A model generated the notes under the pieces. It saw only the letters and a program-made list of their open reading frames with translations, was not told the DNA's origin and ran no database searches. 58,631 bases of DNA, taken from positions 1 through 58,631 of the forward strand of contig NZ_AUYB01000094.1 in the NCBI RefSeq assembly GCF_001625655.1, given 5' to 3'. Source of the stretch: Pseudoalteromonas luteoviolacea DSM 6061 (GTDB lineage: Bacteria > Pseudomonadota > Gammaproteobacteria > Enterobacterales > Alteromonadaceae). The position numbers were made by a program, and so were the translations under genes. This document shows positions 46,884-55,609 of the stretch, in pieces. Position 1 is the first letter of the stretch, and every line of letters starts with the position of its first letter.

Positions 46884-49800
46884 ATGTTAAAAATAAATAA
46901 AATGAAGTTGGTTATCCCAGCACTAATGATGATAGTCGCAATGGCATGGTTATCTTTAAGACCACCTCCTCAGATTGTGAGTGAGGTGAGCATAGAGCAC
47001 CCCAAGGCCACGCAGATTAACCAGTTCCTTCAAGCACAAATGCGAGAAGGTAATATTCCAGGCATGAGTGTAGTGGTGATAGAAAATGGTTTGACAAGCC
47101 ATAAAGTGGGTTTGGGTATGGCGGATATCGCGAGTCAAACTAAAGTAAATGCCAATACCCAATTTGAATTGGCGTCTAACACTAAAGCTTTTACCGGCTT
47201 GGCTTTACATACTCTTGAACAACAAGGTTTATTGAGTTTAAGCGATAAAGTAAGAGATCACCTGCCAGCATTTAATATGCAATATGAAGGAGAGGACTCA
47301 CCAGTCACCTTGCAGCAGGTTTTGCATCACACTAGTGGAATTCCGTTTGATTCTATAACTTTGTTTAGTGAAGCTACCGATAGCTTAGCACTGTCTCGAG
47401 ATGTAGCTAAGCTCAATGATGTGGCACTGGTACATCCGCCTGGGAGCGTGTTTTTATACGCCACCATCAACTATGACGTACTGGGTGCGATCATAGCCAA
47501 AGTGAGTGGTTTGAGTTATGAAGATTATGTAACTCAAGCAGTACTACAACCTTTGGGTTTAAACCAAACCAGTTTTGTCAAAGCCGAAAATCATGCTACC
47601 GGTTATAAACACCATTTTGGTGGTTTGGAAGCGTACGATGCGCCTATATATCGAGGTAATGCACCGGCGGCTTATTTGTCTTCTAACATCAATGATGTTG
47701 AGCGTTGGTTGAAAATACAGCTGGGACTTATCGATAGCGGTAGCTTGGATAAATCACTATTCGAGAAAGCGTTAAGGCCGGATCGTTCTATTAAACCATG
47801 GTTCAATGGTGGTTCTTATGCATCAGGCTGGTGGTCTATTCAGCAAGGTTCTGGTGAAATAAGCCACAGCGGCAACAACCCCAACTTCTCGACCTTTATG
47901 ATGTTCTTCCCTCAAGAGCAAAAGGCGGTTGCGGTGTTAGCCAACATTAATAGCGACCGCATCGAACAGTTGGCACGAGGTATCAACAACATATTGCTTG
48001 ACCAGCCAATTCCGTATATTGAAGGCGACATGTATGCCAGTGTAGATAAAGTAGCTTTAGGCTTGATAGCGTTTATGCTTCCATTTACCTTGGTTAACTT
48101 AGGTTTTTTGGTCTATTCGATAGTTGAAACAAGACAGGGTAGCCGAAAATTTGAAGGCACAGTGGTCTCAGTTGTTATCAAAATTCTTGTGGCAGCTTTG
48201 TTTTTGGTCGGCTTGGCTGTGTGTGTTAACAGCCTGCCGAAGGTGTTCTTCGGCGGAGTCAACTGGAATGTAGTTAATACTTGGGCACCGAATACGTTGA
48301 TATTGGGGATTGCTGCTGTCTTTATCGGCGTCAGTTCATTCTCAGCCTACACCATCTACACCATGGTTTATCAAAAACCGAACGATAAACAGATCTTCGT
48401 CATCTCAGCTTTGGGCGCCTTGAGTGGTTTGGGTAATACGTTCTGTATTTTCACTATCAACATGGCGTTGCAATCGCCCGATCCACTAGGTAATGGTCTC
48501 TATATTATCTTTTTGTTTGGTATGGTCTTATATGTATTAGGACAAAAAGTGGTGCGGACTAAAGTATTGTCATTGACCAATCAAACTATTTTTAATATGC
48601 GTATGGGTTTGGTCAGACGTATTCTTAGCTCGCCCTACCATCAAATCGAAAAAGTCGAGCGTGAGAATATTCAAACTGTGCTTAACAATGACGCGGAACT
48701 TATTAGCCAATTCCCACACTATCTGATCATGATGATCACATCGGCAACTACTTTGTTGTTCTGCTTTATCTATTTGGGCTCAGTGAGTATATGGGGGCTG
48801 TTGTTGGCTTTGCTTGTAGTGACCTTTGCTACCATGTTGTTTTTCACCGCAGGTGCTCGAGCCAATGCCCATTTGGAAAACGCTCGTACGGTTCAGGAGT
48901 ACTTCTTTGCCTATATCAATGACTTGACTGCAGGCTTGAAAGAACTCAACCTCAATAATAAGAAAAAAGCTCATTTCCATGAGGACATGAAAGACAGCTG
49001 TCAGGAATATTGCGATAGTAATGTTAATGCTGGTGTTAAGTATATCAATGTACTGGTCATGGGGGAGCTACTCTTTACCATCGTCATTGGTTTTGTGGCA
49101 TTTATATACCCAGCTATATTCAAAAACTTGAGTACTGCAGATCTGACTACATTTGTGCTGGTGTTTTTGTATATGACTGGGCCAGTCAATGGCGTATTAA
49201 ACAATATTCCACACCTAATGAAAATCAAGGTAGCTTGGAAACGTGTCTGCAATCTTACTGATAGATTGGATGAAATGGCACTCGAGAGCATTACCTCTTC
49301 AAACAATAGCGTCGTGAAAGTTAACAAGGATGTGACGATTGAACTTAAAGATGTGACTTATGAATATTATCGCCAAAATGAAAGTCAAGGCAAATCTGAA
49401 GAAGGAGGGCCAGCCACACCGAGCTTTATTGTCGGTCCGGTTAGTTGTTACTTCAACTCAGGAGAGATCACCTTTATCACTGGTGGTAACGGTAGTGGTA
49501 AATCGACATTGGCCAAGCTTATTACCGGGTTATATGTGCCGAGCAATGGCCAAATCAACGTAAACGATTGCGTCATTAACAGTGACGAACTTAATCAGCT
49601 CTACACCGCGATATTCTGGGATTATCACTTATTCAATAAGCTTTATGGGGTTAACGCGGAGGACAAACAATCGCAAATTGATGAACACTTGGATACTTTG
49701 CGTTTGTCCAAGATCGTCAACATAGAGCAAGGGAAAATCGCGTCGACCGACCTTTCTACCGGGCAGCGCAAGAGATTGGCTCTGTTGGTCAGTCACCTTG

Positions 49801-50063
49801 ATGAGCGTCCAATCTATCTGTTTGATGAATGGGCCGCAGACCAAGATCCAGAGTACCGAAAGGTATTTTACCAAGTCATCTTACCGGAGCTAAAACGTCA
49901 GAACAAATGCGTCATCGTCATTTCCCATGATGACCACTACTTTAATGTGGCTGACAAAATCATCAAGATGGAAATGGGAAAGCCAACTATTTCTAAAGGT
50001 GAGTCGGCTCATTCAATTAGTAAGGAACCCATTTCGCTTAGCTCGGAACCCGTGGGGGTCTAA
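46884..50063 (+). CDS. ClbP-like prodrug peptidase fused to cyclic-peptide ABC exporter
   Basis: A 1,059-aa fusion. After an N-terminal membrane anchor (residues 9-26) comes a periplasmic S12 (PF00144) serine peptidase domain (~40-375) with Ser98-x-x-Lys101, Tyr192 and H-S-G near 327-329. ClbP uses Ser95, Lys98 and Tyr186, nearly the same spacing. Three membrane helices follow (~390-412, 428-450, 470-492), as in ClbP. Next is a complete SyrD/PvdE-type exporter: transmembrane domain ~500-790, Walker A G-G-N-G-S-G-K-S-T (~867-875), signature L-S-T-G-Q (~957) and Walker B I-Y-L-F-D-E (~978). One protein could therefore export the acyl-D-Asn peptide and then cut the cap off in the periplasm. The usual Y-x-N reads Y-A-T. 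ATG 46884 has AGGA 6 nt upstream; an alternative GTG 46866 contains that site and is less likely. Confidence 0.93.
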   Translation: MLKINKMKLVIPALMMIVAMAWLSLRPPPQIVSEVSIEHPKATQINQFLQAQMREGNIPGMSVVVIENGLTSHKVGLGMADIASQTKVNANTQFELASNTKAFTGLALHTLEQQGLLSLSDKVRDHLPAFNMQYEGEDSPVTLQQVLHHTSGIPFDSITLFSEATDSLALSRDVAKLNDVALVHPPGSVFLYATINYDVLGAIIAKVSGLSYEDYVTQAVLQPLGLNQTSFVKAENHATGYKHHFGGLEAYDAPIYRGNAPAAYLSSNINDVERWLKIQLGLIDSGSLDKSLFEKALRPDRSIKPWFNGGSYASGWWSIQQGSGEISHSGNNPNFSTFMMFFPQEQKAVAVLANINSDRIEQLARGINNILLDQPIPYIEGDMYASVDKVALGLIAFMLPFTLVNLGFLVYSIVETRQGSRKFEGTVVSVVIKILVAALFLVGLAVCVNSLPKVFFGGVNWNVVNTWAPNTLILGIAAVFIGVSSFSAYTIYTMVYQKPNDKQIFVISALGALSGLGNTFCIFTINMALQSPDPLGNGLYIIFLFGMVLYVLGQKVVRTKVLSLTNQTIFNMRMGLVRRILSSPYHQIEKVERENIQTVLNNDAELISQFPHYLIMMITSATTLLFCFIYLGSVSIWGLLLALLVVTFATMLFFTAGARANAHLENARTVQEYFFAYINDLTAGLKELNLNNKKKAHFHEDMKDSCQEYCDSNVNAGVKYINVLVMGELLFTIVIGFVAFIYPAIFKNLSTADLTTFVLVFLYMTGPVNGVLNNIPHLMKIKVAWKRVCNLTDRLDEMALESITSSNNSVVKVNKDVTIELKDVTYEYYRQNESQGKSEEGGPATPSFIVGPVSCYFNSGEITFITGGNGSGKSTLAKLITGLYVPSNGQINVNDCVINSDELNQLYTAIFWDYHLFNKLYGVNAEDKQSQIDEHLDTLRLSKIVNIEQGKIASTDLSTGQRKRLALLVSHLDERPIYLFDEWAADQDPEYRKVFYQVILPELKRQNKCVIVISHDDHYFNVADKIIKMEMGKPTISKGESAHSISKEPISLSSEPVGV

Positions 50064-50136
50064 CACCTAAAACCCAAAAAAATAATATCTACAACAGGTT
50101 AAAACCGGAAGAATCCGGAGAGAAATAGGAAATATC

Positions 50137-50856
50137 ATGGAACTTCGTACAGAGGAAATTAATCTTTGGCCAACTCGCATAATTACTGTTGAGGCTGATC
50201 AAGATATCACTAAAGGACTGGCCAAAATCATAATGAACAAGGAAAAAGAAATTCTTAAAGGTCAGGCTATTGAGGTCGCGGGTAACTCAAAAGGAATCAC
50301 TGCTCACTGGTTGGAGTACAACGTGTTGAACTGGGATTATCCAGAATGCCGTGAACTAAGGCGACGAGTTTTGAAAGGTTTTAAAGAATATTGTAAATCA
50401 GTTGGTGAAGATTATCGCTCACCGGAATTTCGCATCAGTGGTATTTCTTGCTGGGCCAACATTCTCAGAAATGGTGAAGGTCTGTTAATACACCACCATG
50501 ACCCGGCTTGGATCAGTGCTCATTTTCAGGTGCAGTGTAATCAAAACCCCGACAAACCAGAAGGTTCAGGTGAAACCGTATATTACCGTCCCGGTTTTAT
50601 CGACCGCTCACACGGCGATCGTCAAGCAGGTTCTGTGAGCTTGTGGGATGAAGATTGGAAAATCAACAAAGATCCCAAACCGGGCCGTTTGGCATTTTTC
50701 CCTAGTTACCTGCGCCATGAAGTTAGACCTTACATCGGCGAAATCGCAAGAATTTCCATTGCACTGGATGTATATGTTGCCAAACAAAAGGCTTTAATCA
50801 ACTTCGCAGCGGAGCGTTGGTGGGTTCCCGATATGGAAGAGCTTGAAAAGGCCTAA
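50137..50856 (+). CDS. 2OG-Fe(II) oxygenase, TIGR02466-like tailoring enzyme
   Basis: A 239-aa protein resembling the putative 2OG-Fe(II) oxygenases of the TIGR02466/2OG-FeII_Oxy_5 group, which oxidise a substrate with O2 and 2-oxoglutarate. The iron-binding facial triad is visible as H120-x-D122 within H-H-H-D-P-A-W and His194 in L-R-H-E-V, and an Arg for 2-oxoglutarate binding lies in A-R-I-S-I. No signal peptide, so it is cytoplasmic. AGGA lies 6 nt before ATG 50137 and the gene is 73 nt after the exporter gene, so it should belong to the operon. A hydroxylation of a carrier-bound amino acid or the finished peptide is likely; the site cannot be told from sequence. Confidence 0.82.
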   Translation: MELRTEEINLWPTRIITVEADQDITKGLAKIIMNKEKEILKGQAIEVAGNSKGITAHWLEYNVLNWDYPECRELRRRVLKGFKEYCKSVGEDYRSPEFRISGISCWANILRNGEGLLIHHHDPAWISAHFQVQCNQNPDKPEGSGETVYYRPGFIDRSHGDRQAGSVSLWDEDWKINKDPKPGRLAFFPSYLRHEVRPYIGEIARISIALDVYVAKQKALINFAAERWWVPDMEELEKA

Positions 50857-50981
50857 AGATATTAAAACCTTTTAGCGGGTGTGGGGGCTCTGTTCCCATG
50901 CTCTTTTTCAACTGTACACATATATATTTGTGTTTTGAGTCTAGAGTTGAGAACAATAACTGTATCGTAGGTAAAATAACA

Positions 50982-52157
50982 ATGAAAAAACAACATAAGA
51001 CACTACTCAATAAAGCAATACTGAGTGCTGCTTTGTCCATGGTTGTCGGTACTGCCAGCAGTCAGGCTTTGGCTCAACAATTGGTTAGAGTAAATGAAGT
51101 CTACCAACAAAATAGTACAGTAAATTATCGTGTTACTGGGAATTTACGGGCATCAGCCAGTTCAACCTTATCAGCCAGCGATTCTGCTAAAGTCGCGGAA
51201 ATTTTGGTTACAGAAGGGGACTTTGTCGAAAAAGGCCAAGTTATGGCTAAACTTGACAGCCGCCGTTTTCAAGCAAATGTTGCCAAGCAGCAATCTCGTG
51301 TAGCCCAACTCAAAGCGATTGCCGAACAACGAAAATTTGAAATGAACAACTGGCAAGCCGATTTCGATGCTTTCAATGTATCACAAAAACAACAAGCTGT
51401 GTCGGCGCAAAAGCTCAGAACTACCAGAGCAGAACTTAACCGTGCCCAAGCTGCTTATCAAGCGGCTATTCATGAATACAAAGCCGGTCGAAGTGAACTG
51501 GATTTGTTACAGATAAAACTACAAGACAGCACAATACGAGCACCTTATGATGCAATCGTAATTGAAAAAGTAGCCGATGTTGGCGAGTGGGTGGTGCCGG
51601 GTCAAGCACTGATTAAAGTTGATGCCAAAAACCAGCTACAGGCTTGGCTGGAAGTACCTGAGCGTTTTGCATCTGCAGTGTCCAATAATACGACACAAAA
51701 TATAACGCTTGTGGTCAATGACCACAGTTTGTTCAGCTCTAAAGTAAAACCAGTTTTTCAAATCGATAAGCGTTCCGGTTCTTTTTATATGGTTGCAGAA
51801 CTTGCCGACACTCCAAATGACTTGATGCCTGGTATGACATTGACTGGGTGGTTGCCCTTAGGTGATAAAAAAGCTCATCTGTATGTGCATAAAAATGCCA
51901 TTATTCGTAACCATAACGGTATTCTAATTTATAAAGTGGTGGACTCAGTTGCTGATGATAAAGATGTTACCAAGACTGCTGAGGCTGTTGCTATTAAGGA
52001 ACTGTTCTTTAAGGGCAGCTATGTTGCTATTGAGGCCCAAGGTCAGCTAAAGCCAGGTGATAAAGTGGTTATTGAAGGTAACCAGCGTCTACTGCCTGTC
52101 AAGCCTGTGACGGTTATTGAATCCTTGTCGCTGCGACACAACGATTCACTGCTATAA
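50982..52157 (+). CDS. RND efflux periplasmic adaptor (HlyD/MFP family)
   Basis: A 391-aa periplasmic adaptor that links an RND pump to an outer-membrane channel. Residues 1-33 are a Sec signal peptide ending A-L-A before Q-Q, without a lipobox Cys. Then come the first half of a lipoyl/barrel-sandwich domain (S-A-K-V-A-E-I-L-V-T-E-G-D near 65), a helical hairpin (about 95-180, Q-S-R-V-A-Q-L-K and R-A-E-L-N-R-A-Q-A-A-Y), the second lipoyl half (S-T-I-R-A-P-Y-D) and beta-barrel and membrane-proximal domains. I chose ATG 50982 because it begins the signal peptide; an in-frame ATG at 50898 would add 28 unlikely residues. It is 24 nt upstream of the pump gene. Confidence 0.92.
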   Translation: MKKQHKTLLNKAILSAALSMVVGTASSQALAQQLVRVNEVYQQNSTVNYRVTGNLRASASSTLSASDSAKVAEILVTEGDFVEKGQVMAKLDSRRFQANVAKQQSRVAQLKAIAEQRKFEMNNWQADFDAFNVSQKQQAVSAQKLRTTRAELNRAQAAYQAAIHEYKAGRSELDLLQIKLQDSTIRAPYDAIVIEKVADVGEWVVPGQALIKVDAKNQLQAWLEVPERFASAVSNNTTQNITLVVNDHSLFSSKVKPVFQIDKRSGSFYMVAELADTPNDLMPGMTLTGWLPLGDKKAHLYVHKNAIIRNHNGILIYKVVDSVADDKDVTKTAEAVAIKELFFKGSYVAIEAQGQLKPGDKVVIEGNQRLLPVKPVTVIESLSLRHNDSLL

Positions 52158-52181
52158 AGCGAACAGGGAAGTTTAAGTATC

Positions 52182-55100
52182 ATGCGAGTTATTGAAAGTG
52201 CAATAAAATACCCCATCACAGTTGCCGTTGGTGTAATTATTTCATTGATGTCCGGATTGCTGGTTTTCTCTCAGGTGCCAGTGCAAATGACGCCTTCGGT
52301 GGATTCTGTTTATGTAACTGTAAATACTTTTTGGGAAAACGCATCTCCTAAACAGGTTGAGTCCGATATTATCTCGGAACAGGAACAAGTGTTAGGCAAT
52401 TTAAGTGGTTTGGAGACGATGACCAGTACCAGCATGTCTAATCGTGGAACTATCAGTCTTGAGTTTAAATCTGGCATCGATATTAATATCGCGATGCAAA
52501 AAGTATTGCAGAAGCTCGACGAAGTCCCACAGTACCCTGAAGGGGTTTTACAGCCAGTAGTGTCTCCTGTGGACCCGACCAAGGTGGTGACCGTTGCGTG
52601 GGCAGCTTTAGCTTCAAGTGATCCACAATTTGATTCGACGACATTGTACAGCTTTATGGAACGGCGCTTATTGCCAAGGTTAGAGCGTATCGAAGGGGTC
52701 TCTAAAGTTAGCGCCATAGGTGCTAGAGACACTGAATTGAGCATCTGGGTTAATCCCCAAGCCATGGCCAATCTTGGACTCAGTTTCGATCAGCTGTTGG
52801 CTGCATTGAAACTCAACAATCAATCCTTCTCTGGCGGTTTATTACCGGATGGCAAAAGTGATGTTTTGGTGCAAACTACTGGTCGTTACCAGGACATCGA
52901 AAGTGTGGAAAACTTGGTGGTCAAGCGCACCGATAGCGGCATAGTCCGGGTGCGTGACTTTGCCAAAGTTCAGATTACTTTTAAAGAAGCAAATGATTGG
53001 GTTCGGGTGCGTGGCAAGAAAATGCCTATGTTTGGTATGGAACTGCAACAAGGTGCTAATTTGTTGCAAACCATGGAAGAGATTAAAGCCGAATTGAGAG
53101 AGTTAAATAGTACAGACGGATTGCTAGCCAGAAAAGCGAAAGAGTTGGGTATTAACGGCAAATTAGAATTGGTGCAAACTTATGATACCTCATTGTACGT
53201 ACAAAATGCGGTTTCTTTGGTAAAAAGCAATATTATCATAGGTGGAATATTAGCAGTCATGACGTTGTTGTTGTTTATGCGCAGTTTAAGTGCTATTGGC
53301 GTTATTGCTATCGCTATTCCAGTATCGGTAGTAGCCTCAATCGTGGTACTAGTATCGTTTGGACGCTCTATCAATATCGTTTCACTGTCTGGTATGGCTT
53401 TTGCCGTAGGCATGGTAATTGATAATGCCATCGTGGTTTTAGAAAATATTTATCGCCATATTGAAATGGGGGATCATCCGAGTGAGGCCGCTGCCAAGGG
53501 AACCAAACAGATCTCACCAGCGATTTTCGCTTCTACGTTGACGACCATCGCGGTATTTATTCCTATTCTCTTCATACAAGACAGCGCAGGCCAATTATTC
53601 AAAGACATCGCTTTGGCCATAATGGCTGCCGTCGGTGTGAGTTTTATCGTGTCCGTCATCGTGATACCTGCGGCAGCAACGCGCATGCTAGGCAACAAGC
53701 AGGCGCCTAGTAAAATGGAATCCTTTACTAAGGTTGAGCGAGTAATCACCGCACTGCCTTTGCAAGCCGCTGCATTAGTTAAGCGTTTATTAGTCAGTTG
53801 GAAAACCTGCGTTTGTGTGATGGGATTCTTTTTCGTGGTGACGTGCACGGGCATTAAACTGCTGATACCGCCCATGGATTACCTGCCGTCTGGTAACTTT
53901 AATGCGGCACTGGGCATTATGATCCCACCACCGAACTATAACAGTGAGAAATTGACAGAGATTGCCGAGCGTATTGATGACAAACTCAGGCCATCATGGA
54001 TGGCTGGGGGAGCAAAGTTTGCCCGAGAAGCCGAGTTTAATAACGGCGAAAATAAAGTAGAACCTGTAAATATGCAAATTAATGGTAAAACTGTGGAAGC
54101 CCCTGCGATAGCACAATATTTTCTAGTTTCGTGGAATGGCCAATTGATTCAATTTGCCATGCCCGAAGAAGACGATAGAACGGTGGACCTAGTGCAATTG
54201 ATGCAAGGCTCTGTGGCCTCAGCTCAGGTACCAGACGTGATGAATTTTGCGTTTCAACTACCACTATTCAATACTGCAGGAAATACCGGTTCAGCCATCA
54301 GCATTAATATACTCGGTGATGATTTGGATCTCGTTAATGCCAATGCTACTGCGTTAATGCAAGTGTTGCGTGAAAAGTATGGCCCTTATAGTGTAGTGCC
54401 TGAACCTGCTAACTTCTCATCTCCTGGCTTGGGTTTGAAATTGACCCCTAACGAAGAACGACTGAGTGCTTTTGGTTTAACTAATAAAGACTTAGGTTTA
54501 GCTATTGCGGCTAATGGTGATGGTGTACTGATACAGCGTAGCTTTGAGGTCGGGGGTGAACTTAAAGATATCAAAATACTGACGGAGCAAGCTGTGGATG
54601 ACAATCCGATGGATGCCCTGTTGCAAGCGCCGTTGACTACGCCTAGTGGCCGAGTGATTGATATTCTCAATGTTGCCAAGGTTGAACGCACCTATAGTGC
54701 TGCTAAAATTAGGCATGTTGATCGCTTAAGAGCGGTTACTTTGCAATTTACCCCACCTAAAGGGGTACCTGTGGATGCAGCCATAGCTGAGATTAACTCT
54801 ATGATTAAATCTCTTAGGGATACCGCGGGTCTTGATGACTCAATTGATCTCAGTTTGTCCGGTTCAGCTGGAAAGCTAAACGACATCAAAAGGGAGTTGG
54901 TGGGTGATGGTAGTTTCTGGGGATTAATAACGAGCTCACTGTTTTTAGCCTTATTATTCGTCTTCTTAATGTTGGTTGTGTTGTTTCAGCATTGGTTATA
55001 CCCCTTGGTTATTATGTTGACTGTACCCTTATCGACGCTTGGTGGGTTTATAGGCTTATCTATTGTGCATAATCTCAGTGTCGCCAATCGTTACCAACCG

Positions 55101-55505
55101 ATTCAAAATATGGACGTTTTAACGATTTTGGGCTTTGTGATTTTGGCTGGAGTAGTAGTCAACAATGCGATCTTGATTGTACACCAAGCTTTGAACTTTC
55201 TAGCGGACAAAAAGCAGCAGCTTAACCCCAACCAGGCAATTATCGAATCAGTTAAAACCCGAGTACGACCTATATTGATGAGCACCTTGACCTCGGTCGG
55301 CGGAATGTTTCCATTGGTATTGATGCCCGGGGCAGGCTCTGAGTTATACCGAGGTGTAGGCGCCGTGGTAGTAGGTGGTCTGATTTTATCGACGGTGTTT
55401 ACCTTATTCTTGGTACCTGTTGTATTGAGCTGCATTTTCACTTTAAGTGAAAAGCTGGCTTTACTAAGACCTGAATCGACCAATCAAACGAATCCCGACA
55501 GTTAG
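52182..55505 (+). CDS. RND family inner-membrane efflux pump
   Basis: A 1,107-aa proton-driven efflux pump of the AcrB/HAE superfamily, longer than AcrB (1,049 aa). It shows the canonical N-terminal helix, two large periplasmic loops (residues ~35-340 and ~565-900), and two sets of membrane helices. In helix 4 the usual D-D pair reads I-D-N (G-M-V-I-D-N-A-I-V-V-L-E-N), so one relay aspartate is Asn; this D-N form occurs in some other RND branches. The second helix bundle contains G-F-V-I-L-A-G-V-V-V-N-N-A-I-L. It pairs with the adaptor 24 nt upstream. No outer-membrane TolC-type channel is encoded nearby. It probably expels the mature peptide from the periplasm, giving self-protection. Confidence 0.93.
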   Translation: MRVIESAIKYPITVAVGVIISLMSGLLVFSQVPVQMTPSVDSVYVTVNTFWENASPKQVESDIISEQEQVLGNLSGLETMTSTSMSNRGTISLEFKSGIDINIAMQKVLQKLDEVPQYPEGVLQPVVSPVDPTKVVTVAWAALASSDPQFDSTTLYSFMERRLLPRLERIEGVSKVSAIGARDTELSIWVNPQAMANLGLSFDQLLAALKLNNQSFSGGLLPDGKSDVLVQTTGRYQDIESVENLVVKRTDSGIVRVRDFAKVQITFKEANDWVRVRGKKMPMFGMELQQGANLLQTMEEIKAELRELNSTDGLLARKAKELGINGKLELVQTYDTSLYVQNAVSLVKSNIIIGGILAVMTLLLFMRSLSAIGVIAIAIPVSVVASIVVLVSFGRSINIVSLSGMAFAVGMVIDNAIVVLENIYRHIEMGDHPSEAAAKGTKQISPAIFASTLTTIAVFIPILFIQDSAGQLFKDIALAIMAAVGVSFIVSVIVIPAAATRMLGNKQAPSKMESFTKVERVITALPLQAAALVKRLLVSWKTCVCVMGFFFVVTCTGIKLLIPPMDYLPSGNFNAALGIMIPPPNYNSEKLTEIAERIDDKLRPSWMAGGAKFAREAEFNNGENKVEPVNMQINGKTVEAPAIAQYFLVSWNGQLIQFAMPEEDDRTVDLVQLMQGSVASAQVPDVMNFAFQLPLFNTAGNTGSAISINILGDDLDLVNANATALMQVLREKYGPYSVVPEPANFSSPGLGLKLTPNEERLSAFGLTNKDLGLAIAANGDGVLIQRSFEVGGELKDIKILTEQAVDDNPMDALLQAPLTTPSGRVIDILNVAKVERTYSAAKIRHVDRLRAVTLQFTPPKGVPVDAAIAEINSMIKSLRDTAGLDDSIDLSLSGSAGKLNDIKRELVGDGSFWGLITSSLFLALLFVFLMLVVLFQHWLYPLVIMLTVPLSTLGGFIGLSIVHNLSVANRYQPIQNMDVLTILGFVILAGVVVNNAILIVHQALNFLADKKQQLNPNQAIIESVKTRVRPILMSTLTSVGGMFPLVLMPGAGSELYRGVGAVVVGGLILSTVFTLFLVPVVLSCIFTLSEKLALLRPESTNQTNPDS

Positions 55506-55609
55506 GTTTAGCGACTATTATCGCACTGAATTTGTGGAAGTAACCGCACAGGGGTTTAAACATCCTGAATTCCTGTTCGATTGTTGTATAAAATGGAGCA
55601 AAATATAAC

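Noticed and set aside
46884..48010. Beta-lactamase for antibiotic resistance
   Set aside because: The domain is PF00144/S12 type, but residue spacing, three following helices, exporter fusion and the Asn starter module fit a ClbP-like prodrug peptidase better.
50880..50910. Terminator after the oxygenase gene (TGGG...CCCA then CTCTTTTT)
   Set aside because: The stem has only four pairs and a long loop, too weak to call; the following RND genes appear to continue the operon.
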